Origin: Prevotellaceae bacterium
GTDB lineage: Bacteria > Bacteroidota > Bacteroidia > Bacteroidales > UBA932
Length of the DNA stretch: 9,273 bases
Direction: 5' to 3'
Assembly: GCA_031259805.1 (NCBI GenBank)
Contig: JAIRKX010000146.1
Location: 1-9,273 of the forward strand
Shown one piece after another: positions 1 through 5,578 of this stretch. The notes below the pieces were generated by a model. It did no database searches. It worked only from the letters and a program-made list of their open reading frames with translations, and was not told the DNA's origin. Within the stretch, counting starts at the first letter, position 1, and every line of letters begins with the position of its first letter. Both the position numbers and the translations under genes were made by a program.

Positions 1-2
1 GT

Positions 3-86
3 TTCAGTATTGTAAAAAATAGACAGCCCTACAAGGAAGATTTCCATGTGATAAATTCAGCCCTCATTAACAATTTTTATAAATAA
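3..86 (+). CDS. Possible 3' end of an unidentified gene (partial)
   Basis: The third forward frame is open from the window edge to a TAA at 84-86 and encodes 27 residues ending HVINSALINNFYK. The composition (mixed hydrophobic, charged and aromatic residues) looks like a protein C-terminus rather than repeat sequence, and the frame closes just where the sequence changes character. An open stretch this short can easily arise by chance, so the support is weak. I do not recognise the family; the upstream part lies outside the window. Confidence 0.3.
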   Translation, partial: FSIVKNRQPYKEDFHVINSALINNFYK

Positions 87-273
87 AAATTTGCACATGA
101 ACACAGTTCTTTGCGAGGAGCGCAGCCTGCCATGAACGGCAGAAGGAATAACCCAACAGGCCAACCTGCGTAGCTCTCCCCCGCTGGCGGGGGCGCCGAC
201 AGGCGGGGGTGGAAGTAATTGGGCGAAGACGCCGCGAGTCTCGGCGAAAATGATACGTTGTATGTATAAATTT
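87..273. other. Intergenic spacer left of the repeat array
   Basis: No gene can be supported here. The first part is A/T-rich (87-105) and then changes abruptly to G/C-rich sequence that contains a strong hairpin element at 178-209 (listed separately). It leads into the 21-bp array at 274. Minus-strand frames run open through this stretch, but they are extensions of the stop-free repeat frames and contain no recognisable protein. Confidence 0.6.
178..209. repeat. G/C-rich hairpin element with two alternative right arms
   Basis: CCCCCGC (178-184) is followed after TG by its exact complement GCGGGGG (187-193), giving a 7-bp inverted repeat. A second copy of GCGGGGG occurs at 203-209, so the left arm could pair with either copy. 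This resembles the REP-like palindromic elements seen between genes in many Bacteroidota genomes, but that link is inference from general appearance. No T-run follows on either side, so it does not look like an intrinsic terminator. Confidence 0.55.
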
Positions 274-567
274 CCAAGACCTCCGGGGAATGTCCCAAGA
301 CCTCCGGGGAATGTCCCAAGACTTCTGGGGAATGTCCCAAGACCTCCGGGGAATGTCCCAAGACCTCCGGGGAATATCCCAAGACCTCCGGGGAATGTCC
401 CAAGATCTCCGGGGAATGTCCCAAGATCTCCGGGGAATATCCCAAGACCTCCGGGGAATATCCCAAGACCTCCGGGGAATGTCCCAAGACTTCTGGGAAA
501 TATCCCAAGACCTCTGGTGAATGTCCCAAGACCTCTGGTGAATGTTCCAAGGTCTCCGGAGAAATGT
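274..567. repeat. Tandem array of 14 copies of a 21-bp repeat
   Basis: Fourteen head-to-tail units start at 274, 295, 316 and every 21 bases to 547, with no length change. The consensus is CCAAGACCTCC followed by GGGGAATGTC. Units 1, 2, 4, 6 and 10 are identical. Others differ by a few substitutions: GACTTCTG in units 3 and 11, GATCTCC in units 7 and 8, ATATC in units 5, 8, 9 and 11, and GGTGAA in units 12 and 13. The last unit is the most diverged, as expected at a minisatellite edge. Each typical unit contains the small dyad GGGA-ATG-TCCC across the unit junction. There are no spacers, so it is not a CRISPR array. The unit has no stop codon in any of the six frames, so the long open frames here (for example PRPPGNV or DIPRRSW heptapeptides) are a by-product and not evidence of a protein. 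Confidence 0.95.
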
Positions 568-711
568 ACAAAGTCGGCGTAGAAGGAGCCGCCGGATGCG
601 TGTATAAAGTGTTTTTTTAATTATGCAAATTTTATTTGCATTTTTTAAGCGGCTAAAGTGGGCAGTAAAGGGTGAATGCGCCGGGAGCGGTGCGCGAGGC
701 CGCATTATTCA
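568..711. other. Intergenic spacer between the repeat array and the end of murI
   Basis: No gene is visible. It holds an A/T-rich hairpin with a T-run (623-646), a G/C-rich patch (about 676-703), and from 704 onwards heptamer-like copies of ATTATTC/ATTGTTC that continue into the last codons of murI. Confidence 0.6.
623..646 (+). terminator. Candidate intrinsic terminator (plus-strand direction)
   Basis: ATGCAAAT (623-630) and ATTTGCAT (634-641) form a perfect 8-bp inverted repeat with a 3-nt loop, followed directly by TTTTT (642-646). The T-run is on the right side, so it would stop transcription arriving from the left, that is from the repeat array or the partial gene at the edge, before it runs antisense into murI. 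The stem is mostly A/T, which makes it a weak terminator. It does not have a T-run in the murI direction. Confidence 0.35.
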
Positions 712-731
712 TTATTCATTGTTCATTATTC
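704..731. repeat. ATTATTC-type short tandem repeat over the murI stop
   Basis: Four consecutive 7-bp units ATTATTC, ATTATTC, ATTGTTC and ATTATTC occupy 704-731. On the minus strand they read as AATAATGA-like units and supply the last murI codons (M-N-N-E) and its TAA stop, then further in-frame and out-of-frame TAA and TGA codons. Such heptamer runs are a familiar kind of filler in Bacteroidales intergenic DNA (general knowledge). Confidence 0.7.
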
Positions 732-1476
732 TTCCTGCCATTTCCCGTACTGCTTGCAGGTTGCCGCTGGAGAAGAATTCATGGCGGGCGTCGTCGCCGG
801 AAGTGTTGAAGAGGTTGTGTTGCATCAGCAGGGATTTTATTCGTTGAGCTACTGCGGGGGCGGGGTCGATGATGGTCATGTGTGCACCGGCGATGCGGGC
901 GATGGCCGGGATGAAGAACGGGTAATGCGTGCAGCCTAATACTAAGTGGTCTGCGCCGGCGTCGAGCATGGGGCGGATGTATTGTTGCAGGAGGGCGCGG
1001 GCTTCGTCGCTGTCGGTTTGGCCTGCTTCGGCCAGTTCGACTAATCCGTCGCCGGGCTGCTCGATGATTTGCACGTCTGTGGCAAACTGCGCCAGTGTCT
1101 CGTGATACAGTCGTCCTTTGAACGTGCCCCGCGTAGCCAGCACGCCTACTACGCCCGATACGGAGTGTTGCGCCGCCGGTTTCACTGCCGGCCCCATCCC
1201 GACAAAAGGAACAGGGTAGCGCATCCGCAGGTAATCAATCGCCGCCGCAGTAGCCGTGTGGCATGCGACGACGATTAGTTTACAGGCGTGTTGCAGTAAA
1301 AAATCGACAATGTGAATGCTGCGGGCAATGATTTCGTCGGGGTCTTTCGCGCCGTACGGGCAATAGGCGTTGTCGGCGTAGTAAACCGTGTGTTCACCGG
1401 GCAGCAATTTGACCCCTTCGCGCCATACCGATAATCCGCCGACGCCCGAATCGAAAAAACCTATGGGAGCGTTCAT
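712..1476 (-). CDS. murI: Glutamate racemase
   Basis: Interconverts L- and D-glutamate in the cytoplasm, supplying D-Glu for the peptidoglycan stem peptide that MurD adds. The protein has 254 residues, typical of the family. The N-terminal FFDSGVGGLSV (Asp9, Ser10) is the family signature. The two cofactor-independent catalytic cysteines are Cys72 in VVACHTATAA and Cys182 in LGCTHYP, with His184 beside the latter; Asp35 and Asn36 lie in the YYADNAYCPYG segment. At residue 73 there is His where the family motif is usually Asn (ACNTA), an unusual change next to the catalytic Cys. I chose the ATG at 1476 because FFDSGVGG normally starts within a few residues of the N-terminus; the upstream ATG at 1515 would start inside a hairpin arm. 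Last gene of the minus-strand cluster, separated from ompH-A by 113 bp with a terminator-like repeat, so it may have its own promoter. Confidence 0.93.
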   Translation of the reverse strand: MNAPIGFFDSGVGGLSVWREGVKLLPGEHTVYYADNAYCPYGAKDPDEIIARSIHIVDFLLQHACKLIVVACHTATAAAIDYLRMRYPVPFVGMGPAVKPAAQHSVSGVVGVLATRGTFKGRLYHETLAQFATDVQIIEQPGDGLVELAEAGQTDSDEARALLQQYIRPMLDAGADHLVLGCTHYPFFIPAIARIAGAHMTIIDPAPAVAQRIKSLLMQHNLFNTSGDDARHEFFSSGNLQAVREMAGRIMNNE

Positions 1477-1525
1477 CAATGAGGAATTAGAGGAATTGAG
1501 GGTAGAAAAAATCAATGAGGAATTA
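1475..1525. repeat. Direct repeat of 15 bp at the murI start
   Basis: ATCAATGAGGAATTA occurs at 1475-1489 and again, identical, at 1511-1525. The first copy covers part of the murI start codon and the bases just upstream of it; the second forms the left arm of the neighbouring hairpin. A recent short duplication is a likely origin. Confidence 0.8.
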
Positions 1526-1557
1526 TTCAGTTGTCGTCAATCGAATAATTCCTCATT
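1507..1557 (-). terminator. 15-bp inverted repeat with T-run after ompH-A (terminator-like)
   Basis: AATGAGGAATTATTC (1514-1528) and GAATAATTCCTCATT (1543-1557) are perfect complements, separated by a 14-nt loop. In the minus direction the hairpin is followed after two bases by TTTTTT, the complement of 1506-1511. This is the order expected of an intrinsic terminator for transcripts coming through ompH-A (stop at 1590), and it lies before murI. The stem is A/T-rich but long. It could let murI be expressed separately from the chaperone genes, or act only as a partial terminator or an mRNA-stabilising hairpin. Confidence 0.55.
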
Positions 1558-1589
1558 CTTAATCCCGGTACCTAACTGCAAACTGTAAA

Positions 1590-2147
1590 TTACCGGCTGG
1601 GGGTTGTTTGTGTGGCGGGCGCTACTTTGTCGTCCGGGATATTTAATTCGGCTTTTACGAGCGGCAGGATGTCTACGCTTTGTTCGACGTTGAAATACGG
1701 CACTACGCCCATGCTGACGTCAAAGATGTAGGTAAAGCCATTGTCTTTTCCTACTTTGTTGATAGCGGCATTGGCTTTTTCCGTTACCGGACGGATGACA
1801 ATTTGCTGCATCTGCGCCAACTCTTCCTGTGCATTGCGCTGGTATTCCTCAATATTTTGACTTAATTGCTGCAACTCTTTCTGTTTTGTTTCGAGTGTTG
1901 CGGGCGTCCATGTGTTTTGCTTGTTTTGGTAGTCGGTTAATTTTTTATTGAACTCTACTTGTAGGGTTTCAATTTGCTCGGTTAATTCCTTCCGGTAATT
2001 TTCCAGCCTTACCAGCGCCGAATCGCGTTCCGGCATCAGCAGGAAGAGTTCCTGACTGTTGATGTGTCCGAATTTAAATGGTGTCTGTGCGGTGGCCGAT
2101 AGCATTAAGCCAGCTACTAATGCAAAAGTTAAGATTACTTGCTTCAT
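1590..2147 (-). CDS. OmpH/Skp-family periplasmic chaperone (copy A)
   Basis: A 185-residue Skp/OmpH homologue. Skp-family trimers hold unfolded outer-membrane proteins in the periplasm and deliver them to the BAM complex. The N-terminus is a signal peptide (MKQVILTFALVAGL, cleavage probable after ATAQ at residue 21). The short beta segment KFGHINSQELF (25-35) matches the start of the Skp body domain, residues about 40-125 are charged and Gln-rich with heptad-like spacing as expected for the coiled-coil arms, and 126-170 (NAAINKVGKDNGFTYIFDVS) returns to the conserved body. The polar tail after residue 172 (APATQTTPSR) is low-complexity. It starts 55 bp after ompH-B and has its own promoter-like element in that gap. 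It is a tandem paralogue of ompH-B, not a copy broken by mutation. Two or more adjacent OmpH genes after bamA is usual in Bacteroidota. Confidence 0.9.
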   Translation of the reverse strand: MKQVILTFALVAGLMLSATAQTPFKFGHINSQELFLLMPERDSALVRLENYRKELTEQIETLQVEFNKKLTDYQNKQNTWTPATLETKQKELQQLSQNIEEYQRNAQEELAQMQQIVIRPVTEKANAAINKVGKDNGFTYIFDVSMGVVPYFNVEQSVDILPLVKAELNIPDDKVAPATQTTPSR

Positions 2148-2190
2148 AAATGGTAATTTAAATTGTATAGTGTAAATATTTATTTTTGTG

Positions 2191-2220
2191 CAAAGGTACG
2201 TTTTAATTTCTATATCCCAA
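2191..2220 (-). promoter_or_regulatory. Bacteroidota-type promoter before ompH-A
   Basis: Read on the minus strand, TACCTTTG (2198-2191) matches the TAnnTTTG -7 consensus exactly, and TTG (2220-2218) lies 19 bases upstream, the expected place of the -33 element (TTTG, here ATTG). The -33 part lies inside the last codons of ompH-B. Transcription would start about 40 bases before the ompH-A ATG. It is the best two-part promoter match in the window. Confidence 0.65.
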
Positions 2221-2718
2221 TTTTTCGAGGACTTTATCGCTCAAATCGTATCGCGGGGCGACAAAGAGAATCGAGGGGTTGGATGCCGAGTCGAAAATCA
2301 TGGCATAGCCGTCCTGCGTGGCGATTTCGTTAATTGCAGAGGCGATTTTTTCCTGAATCGGTTTAATTAATTCTTCTTTTTTCTTTTCCAGTGTGCCGCC
2401 CTGTCCGAAATATTGTCGTTGCAGGTCTTTGGCTTCTTTTTCTTTGGTGATGATTTCGTTTTCGCTACGTTGTTTCATGTCGTCGGTCAGCAGCACCTTT
2501 TCAGCCTGATAGCTTTTATACAGTTCTTCCAATTTCTGGTAACGGCTTTCTATTTCTTTTTCGTATTGTTGCGAAAGCTTGTCTAATTGGTCTTGCGCAG
2601 TTTTGTATGCCGGAATTTTTTTCAAGATATATTCCGTGTTGACATACGCCATTTTTTGCGCCGATGCCGAGAATGTGATTCCGGCGATCAATGCTAATGT
2701 GAGTAGAATTCGTTTCAT
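2203..2718 (-). CDS. OmpH/Skp-family periplasmic chaperone (copy B)
   Basis: A 171-residue Skp/OmpH homologue for handling outer-membrane protein precursors in the periplasm. It has a signal peptide (MKRILLTLALIAGITFSA, cleavage likely after SAQ at residue 21), a conserved MAYVNTEYILKKIPAYKTAQ segment (about 23-42), a strongly charged coiled-coil stretch of Lys, Glu and Gln from about 43 to 125, and the closing body segment INEIATQDGYAMIFDSAS (129-146). The frame extends upstream to 2886 inside bamA, but the signal peptide fixes the ATG at 2718. Just upstream on the minus strand the sequence is almost pure A/T without a Shine-Dalgarno sequence, as is normal for this phylum. It lies 61 bp after bamA, its probable client-receiving partner. 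Its signal peptide is very like that of copy A, which supports an old tandem duplication. Confidence 0.92.
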   Translation of the reverse strand: MKRILLTLALIAGITFSASAQKMAYVNTEYILKKIPAYKTAQDQLDKLSQQYEKEIESRYQKLEELYKSYQAEKVLLTDDMKQRSENEIITKEKEAKDLQRQYFGQGGTLEKKKEELIKPIQEKIASAINEIATQDGYAMIFDSASNPSILFVAPRYDLSDKVLEKLGYRN

Positions 2719-2762
2719 AAAATATTTTTTTTGTGTTTGTATAATGATGAATAAAATAGTTG

Positions 2763-2770
2763 CAAATATA
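2763..2770 (-). promoter_or_regulatory. Candidate -7 promoter element before ompH-B
   Basis: The minus strand reads TATATTTG, an exact match to TAnnTTTG, in the 61-bp gap after bamA and 44 bases before the ompH-B ATG. No good TTTG is seen at the -33 position (which would fall in the last codons of bamA), so this may be a weak or regulated promoter, or chance in A/T-rich sequence. Confidence 0.4.
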
Positions 2771-2779
2771 GGATAATCT

Positions 2780-5332
2780 TTAGAATTGCATTCCGAAGGT
2801 AAAGGCGAAGTTTCCGCCGTTGGCGTCCGGGTAGTCTTTGACTGTGTCGAAGCCATAGCCCCAGTCGATGCCCAAGATGCCGACAATCGGTAGCATGATT
2901 TTGACGCCTACGCCGGCCGCACGCTTAATGGCAAACGGGTTGAACCGGGCTATATCCGACCATGCATTGCCGCCTTCCAGAAAGAGGCAGGCGTAGATCG
3001 AGGCTTGCTGTTCCATAATCACCGGATGCCGCAATTCCAGCGTGAATTTGTCGTAGATGTGTCCGGCGTACGCGCCATCGACCAAGGGGGTGATTGATGA
3101 GTTGGCGTATCCGCGTAAGGCGATATTTTCCTGTCCGTAGCGGTTGAAGCCTGCCATACCGTCGCCGCCAAGTACAAATCCTTCGAAGGGCGAGTAGCCC
3201 AAATGTTTGTTGAAGTAGCCCAAGTACCCGAACTGCGCCCGCGTAACTATGACCAGGTCGCCGACGATTTGCGTAAATAATGCTCCTTTGAACGTCCATT
3301 TATGAAATTCAATCCATTTATAGCGTTCGCCCGCCGTCATTGATTGGTAATCGGTCGATGCGGGGCGGAAGAGTGAGTAGGGCGGCGTTATTTGTAATCC
3401 GATGGAAAAGTCAGAACCCCGGCGCGGGTAGAACGGCTGGTCGGTCGAGTTGCGCGATAGCATAATTCGCCAGTTGAGGTTGTTCGATGTGCCGTCGGAG
3501 AAGCCGTAATAGCTGGCCGGCCAGTCGTGCAAGTCGTACCGTTGGAGGTTGATTTCGTTGTAGAGTTGGAAATAGTTGTCAGGCCATTTCAGGTAGCGTC
3601 CGATGCCGACCGACAGGCCGAAGGTGTTCATCCATTTATCGACGGTTTGGAGCGTATAGTAGGAAGCATTGGTTTCGCGCGTAAAATAAGCGGTTAGCGA
3701 TAGTGAATTGCGTTTTTTGCCGCCCAGCCACGGTTCTACGAAGTTAAAAGAGAAGGCTTGGTAATAGTCGCCCTGCATCTGGAAGCGCAGGGCCAATGTT
3801 TGGCCGTCGCCCGACGGTACCGGTCGCCATGCACGCATGTCGAACAGGCGACGCAATGAGAAGTTTGTAAATCGCAGGCCGATTGTTCCTACAAAAGTAT
3901 TGCCGCCCCATCCGCCGGAAAGCTCCAACTGGTCGTTGGCTTTTTCCGTCAGGTTATAGGTCATGTCTACTGTGCCGTCCTGCGGGTTGGGGCTAATCCG
4001 AAAGCCCGAGCCGTCGGGCGAGAGCAGACGTTCGGGGTCGAAGTTGCCGTTGGTGGCCAGTTCGCGTAACGACCGTTCCCAGCCGGACGCGCGGCTATAC
4101 AGGTAGCCGGGCTTCGTCCATAGTTCGCGACGGACTACCCGCTCGTTGGTTTTCGTGTTGCCGTTGATGATAATCCGATTCCAGCGCGCCTGATCGCCTT
4201 CCTGTACCCGTATTTCCACGTCGATGGAATCGCCAACGACATTGGTCTCGACCGGCATGGCAGTGAAAAATAAATATCCATTATCGTTGTACCATGTACT
4301 AATCGTCATTTTTTTTTCGTCGACGCCGCTCAGCATGGTGTTCAGCAGGATATTGTCGTAGATGTCGCCCTTTTTGATGCCCAGTATGTCGTTCAGGGCT
4401 TGCGTTGACAGTTTGGAATTACCGACCCACGAAACGTTTCGGAAGTAGTAGCGTTTCCCTTCGTCGACCACTAATTTGACGCCTACCCGTTTTTCGTTAA
4501 TCACGTAAATCGAATCGCTGACAATGCGCGCATCGCGGTAGCCGCGTTCGTTGTATTTGGTAATGATATTCTGCTTGTCGTTTTCAAATTCATCTTCGTT
4601 GAATTTTTTACTGCTGAACAGATTCCAAATGGTATTTGCTTTGGTTTTTTTCATCGTCCGCGCCAATTTACGGTTCGATAATTCATGGTTGCCTTCGAAG
4701 GAGATTTCTTTAATCAGCACTTTCTTTTTACGGTCGATGTCGAATGTAACTTGCACCGCATTACTTACAATCGTATCGTTGATTTGTATGACGTTGACTT
4801 CGGCGTTCAGGTAGCCTTTTTCCGCATAGTATTTTTTGATGTTGGCAATGGCCGTGTTGATTACAAATTCCGAATATTCGCTGCCACGCCGGAGACTCAG
4901 GCGTTCGGTCAAATCTTCCTGCGCTCCTTTTTTGATGCCCGAGAACTTCCACAGCGATACACGTGGCCGTTCGGCGAGATAGATATTCAAATAAATTTTA
5001 TTGTCTACCACTTTGGTGGCGGAAATGGAAATATCGGAAAAATAACGTATCCCCCACAGTTTCCGCGCAGCTTTTGAAAGCTCTTCGCCCGGAATCATAA
5101 TCGTATCGCCGACCGACAAATTGGTCAACGACAGGATTTGCTCGGCAGTATAATATTTTATGCCGGAGACCGTAACGTCACCGATGACATATTGTTTCGG
5201 ATTCGAGTAATCGAACGTAATGTTTATCTGTGTACTGTCGGACGATTGTGCTGTTGCATAAAAAGCACAAAGGAAAAGCGCCGAGAATATGCTGGCGCGC
5301 GGGAGCTGTATTTTTTCGAGTAATAATTTCAT
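2780..5332 (-). CDS. bamA: Outer membrane protein assembly factor BamA
   Basis: The central component of the BAM complex, which folds and inserts beta-barrel proteins into the outer membrane. The protein is 850 residues with a signal peptide (hydrophobic ASIFSALFLCAFYATAQ, residues 13-29). Five POTRA-like domains can be followed: about 48-120 (VIGDVTVSGIKYYTAEQI), 123-200 (RVSLWKFSGIKKG), 203-290 (VLIKEISFEGNHELSN), 294-377 (YYFRNVSWVGNSKLS) and 382-465 (RWNRIIINGNTKTNERVV). The 16-stranded barrel follows from about 469 (LELSGGWGGNTFVG) to the C-terminal Phe of FAFTFGMQF, the usual beta-signal. The loop-6 motif conserved as (V/I)RG(F/Y) is present as ALRGYANSS (738-746). The start at 5332 gives a complete signal peptide. 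It is preceded by a 246-bp gap with promoter-like -7 boxes and followed 61 bp later by the Skp-like genes that feed it substrates. No truncation or frameshift is seen. Confidence 0.96.
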   Translation of the reverse strand: MKLLLEKIQLPRASIFSALFLCAFYATAQSSDSTQINITFDYSNPKQYVIGDVTVSGIKYYTAEQILSLTNLSVGDTIMIPGEELSKAARKLWGIRYFSDISISATKVVDNKIYLNIYLAERPRVSLWKFSGIKKGAQEDLTERLSLRRGSEYSEFVINTAIANIKKYYAEKGYLNAEVNVIQINDTIVSNAVQVTFDIDRKKKVLIKEISFEGNHELSNRKLARTMKKTKANTIWNLFSSKKFNEDEFENDKQNIITKYNERGYRDARIVSDSIYVINEKRVGVKLVVDEGKRYYFRNVSWVGNSKLSTQALNDILGIKKGDIYDNILLNTMLSGVDEKKMTISTWYNDNGYLFFTAMPVETNVVGDSIDVEIRVQEGDQARWNRIIINGNTKTNERVVRRELWTKPGYLYSRASGWERSLRELATNGNFDPERLLSPDGSGFRISPNPQDGTVDMTYNLTEKANDQLELSGGWGGNTFVGTIGLRFTNFSLRRLFDMRAWRPVPSGDGQTLALRFQMQGDYYQAFSFNFVEPWLGGKKRNSLSLTAYFTRETNASYYTLQTVDKWMNTFGLSVGIGRYLKWPDNYFQLYNEINLQRYDLHDWPASYYGFSDGTSNNLNWRIMLSRNSTDQPFYPRRGSDFSIGLQITPPYSLFRPASTDYQSMTAGERYKWIEFHKWTFKGALFTQIVGDLVIVTRAQFGYLGYFNKHLGYSPFEGFVLGGDGMAGFNRYGQENIALRGYANSSITPLVDGAYAGHIYDKFTLELRHPVIMEQQASIYACLFLEGGNAWSDIARFNPFAIKRAAGVGVKIMLPIVGILGIDWGYGFDTVKDYPDANGGNFAFTFGMQF

Positions 5333-5354
5333 GCAACTTAATTCAATTGTTTGT

Positions 5355-5375
5355 CAAAAATAGCGTGCAAATATA
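5355..5375 (-). promoter_or_regulatory. Two candidate -7 promoter elements before bamA
   Basis: On the minus strand TATATTTG (5375-5368) and TATTTTTG (5362-5355) both match TAnnTTTG exactly; they end 35 and 22 bases before the bamA ATG. Neither has a clear TTTG 19 bases further upstream. Their presence in the gap between uppS and bamA suggests that bamA can be transcribed separately from the upstream genes. Confidence 0.4.
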
Positions 5376-5443
5376 GTAAAAAAAACATAAATGGGCAGCC
5401 CGGACGGAAAAGGCCGGAGAAACTGCGTGCGTATTCGGGGCAG

Positions 5444-5455
5444 CCACGCGCGTGG
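5444..5455. repeat. 12-bp perfect palindrome in the uppS-bamA gap
   Basis: CCACGCGCGTGG is its own reverse complement. It lies next to the 21-bp-period repeats in the uppS-bamA gap. A palindrome of this length in a 246-bp spacer could be a dimer binding site, but nothing else supports this. Confidence 0.5.
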
Positions 5456-5469
5456 TTTCTGCGACTGCG

Positions 5470-5532
5470 TCCGATGTCGACGAAAAGGCGCCGGACGTCG
5501 ACGAAAATGTACCCGACGTTGGGGCAAGTGTA
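5470..5532. repeat. Three diverged copies of a 21-bp repeat between uppS and bamA
   Basis: Units at 5470-5490, 5491-5511 and 5512-5532 can be aligned without gaps: TCCGATGTCGACGAAAA+GGCG, CCGGACGTCGACGAAAA+TGTA and CCCGACGTTGGGGCAAG+TGTA. The first two differ mainly at their ends; the third is more diverged. The period is the same 21 bp as in the arrays at 274-567 and 9147-9273, and the GAC-T-C and AATGT-CC pieces recall that unit, but the sequence relation is uncertain. On the minus strand it reads as the heptapeptides SSTSGTF, SSTSGAF and SSTSDAV-like, but coding is doubtful. Confidence 0.6.
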
Positions 5533-5578
5533 CCCCTGCGAAGCCTGTGGAGGTCATTTTTTACCGGTCGTTCGTGCG

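Noticed and set aside
274..567. CRISPR array
   Set aside because: The units are directly adjacent with no unique spacers, and no cas genes are present.
623..646. Terminator for murI
   Set aside because: In the murI direction the hairpin is not followed by T but by A, so it fits only plus-strand transcription.
67..705. 212-codon minus-strand frame, and others in the same region (77-571 minus, 250-582 plus, 290-520 plus), as repeat proteins
   Set aside because: They exist because the 21-bp unit has no stops in any frame. Several overlapping frames are equally open, none has a convincing start signal, and the flanks outside the array have no protein-like composition.
1477..1515. N-terminal extension of murI to the ATG at 1515
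   Set aside because: It would add 13 low-complexity residues from filler repeats and start within the hairpin arm; the family begins just before FFDSGVGG.
2719..2886. N-terminal extension of ompH-B into bamA
   Set aside because: The extension overlaps the bamA end, and the clear signal peptide starts at 2718.
4685..5077. 130-codon plus-strand frame antisense to bamA
   Set aside because: It lies fully within the POTRA-coding part of bamA and shows no independent evidence.
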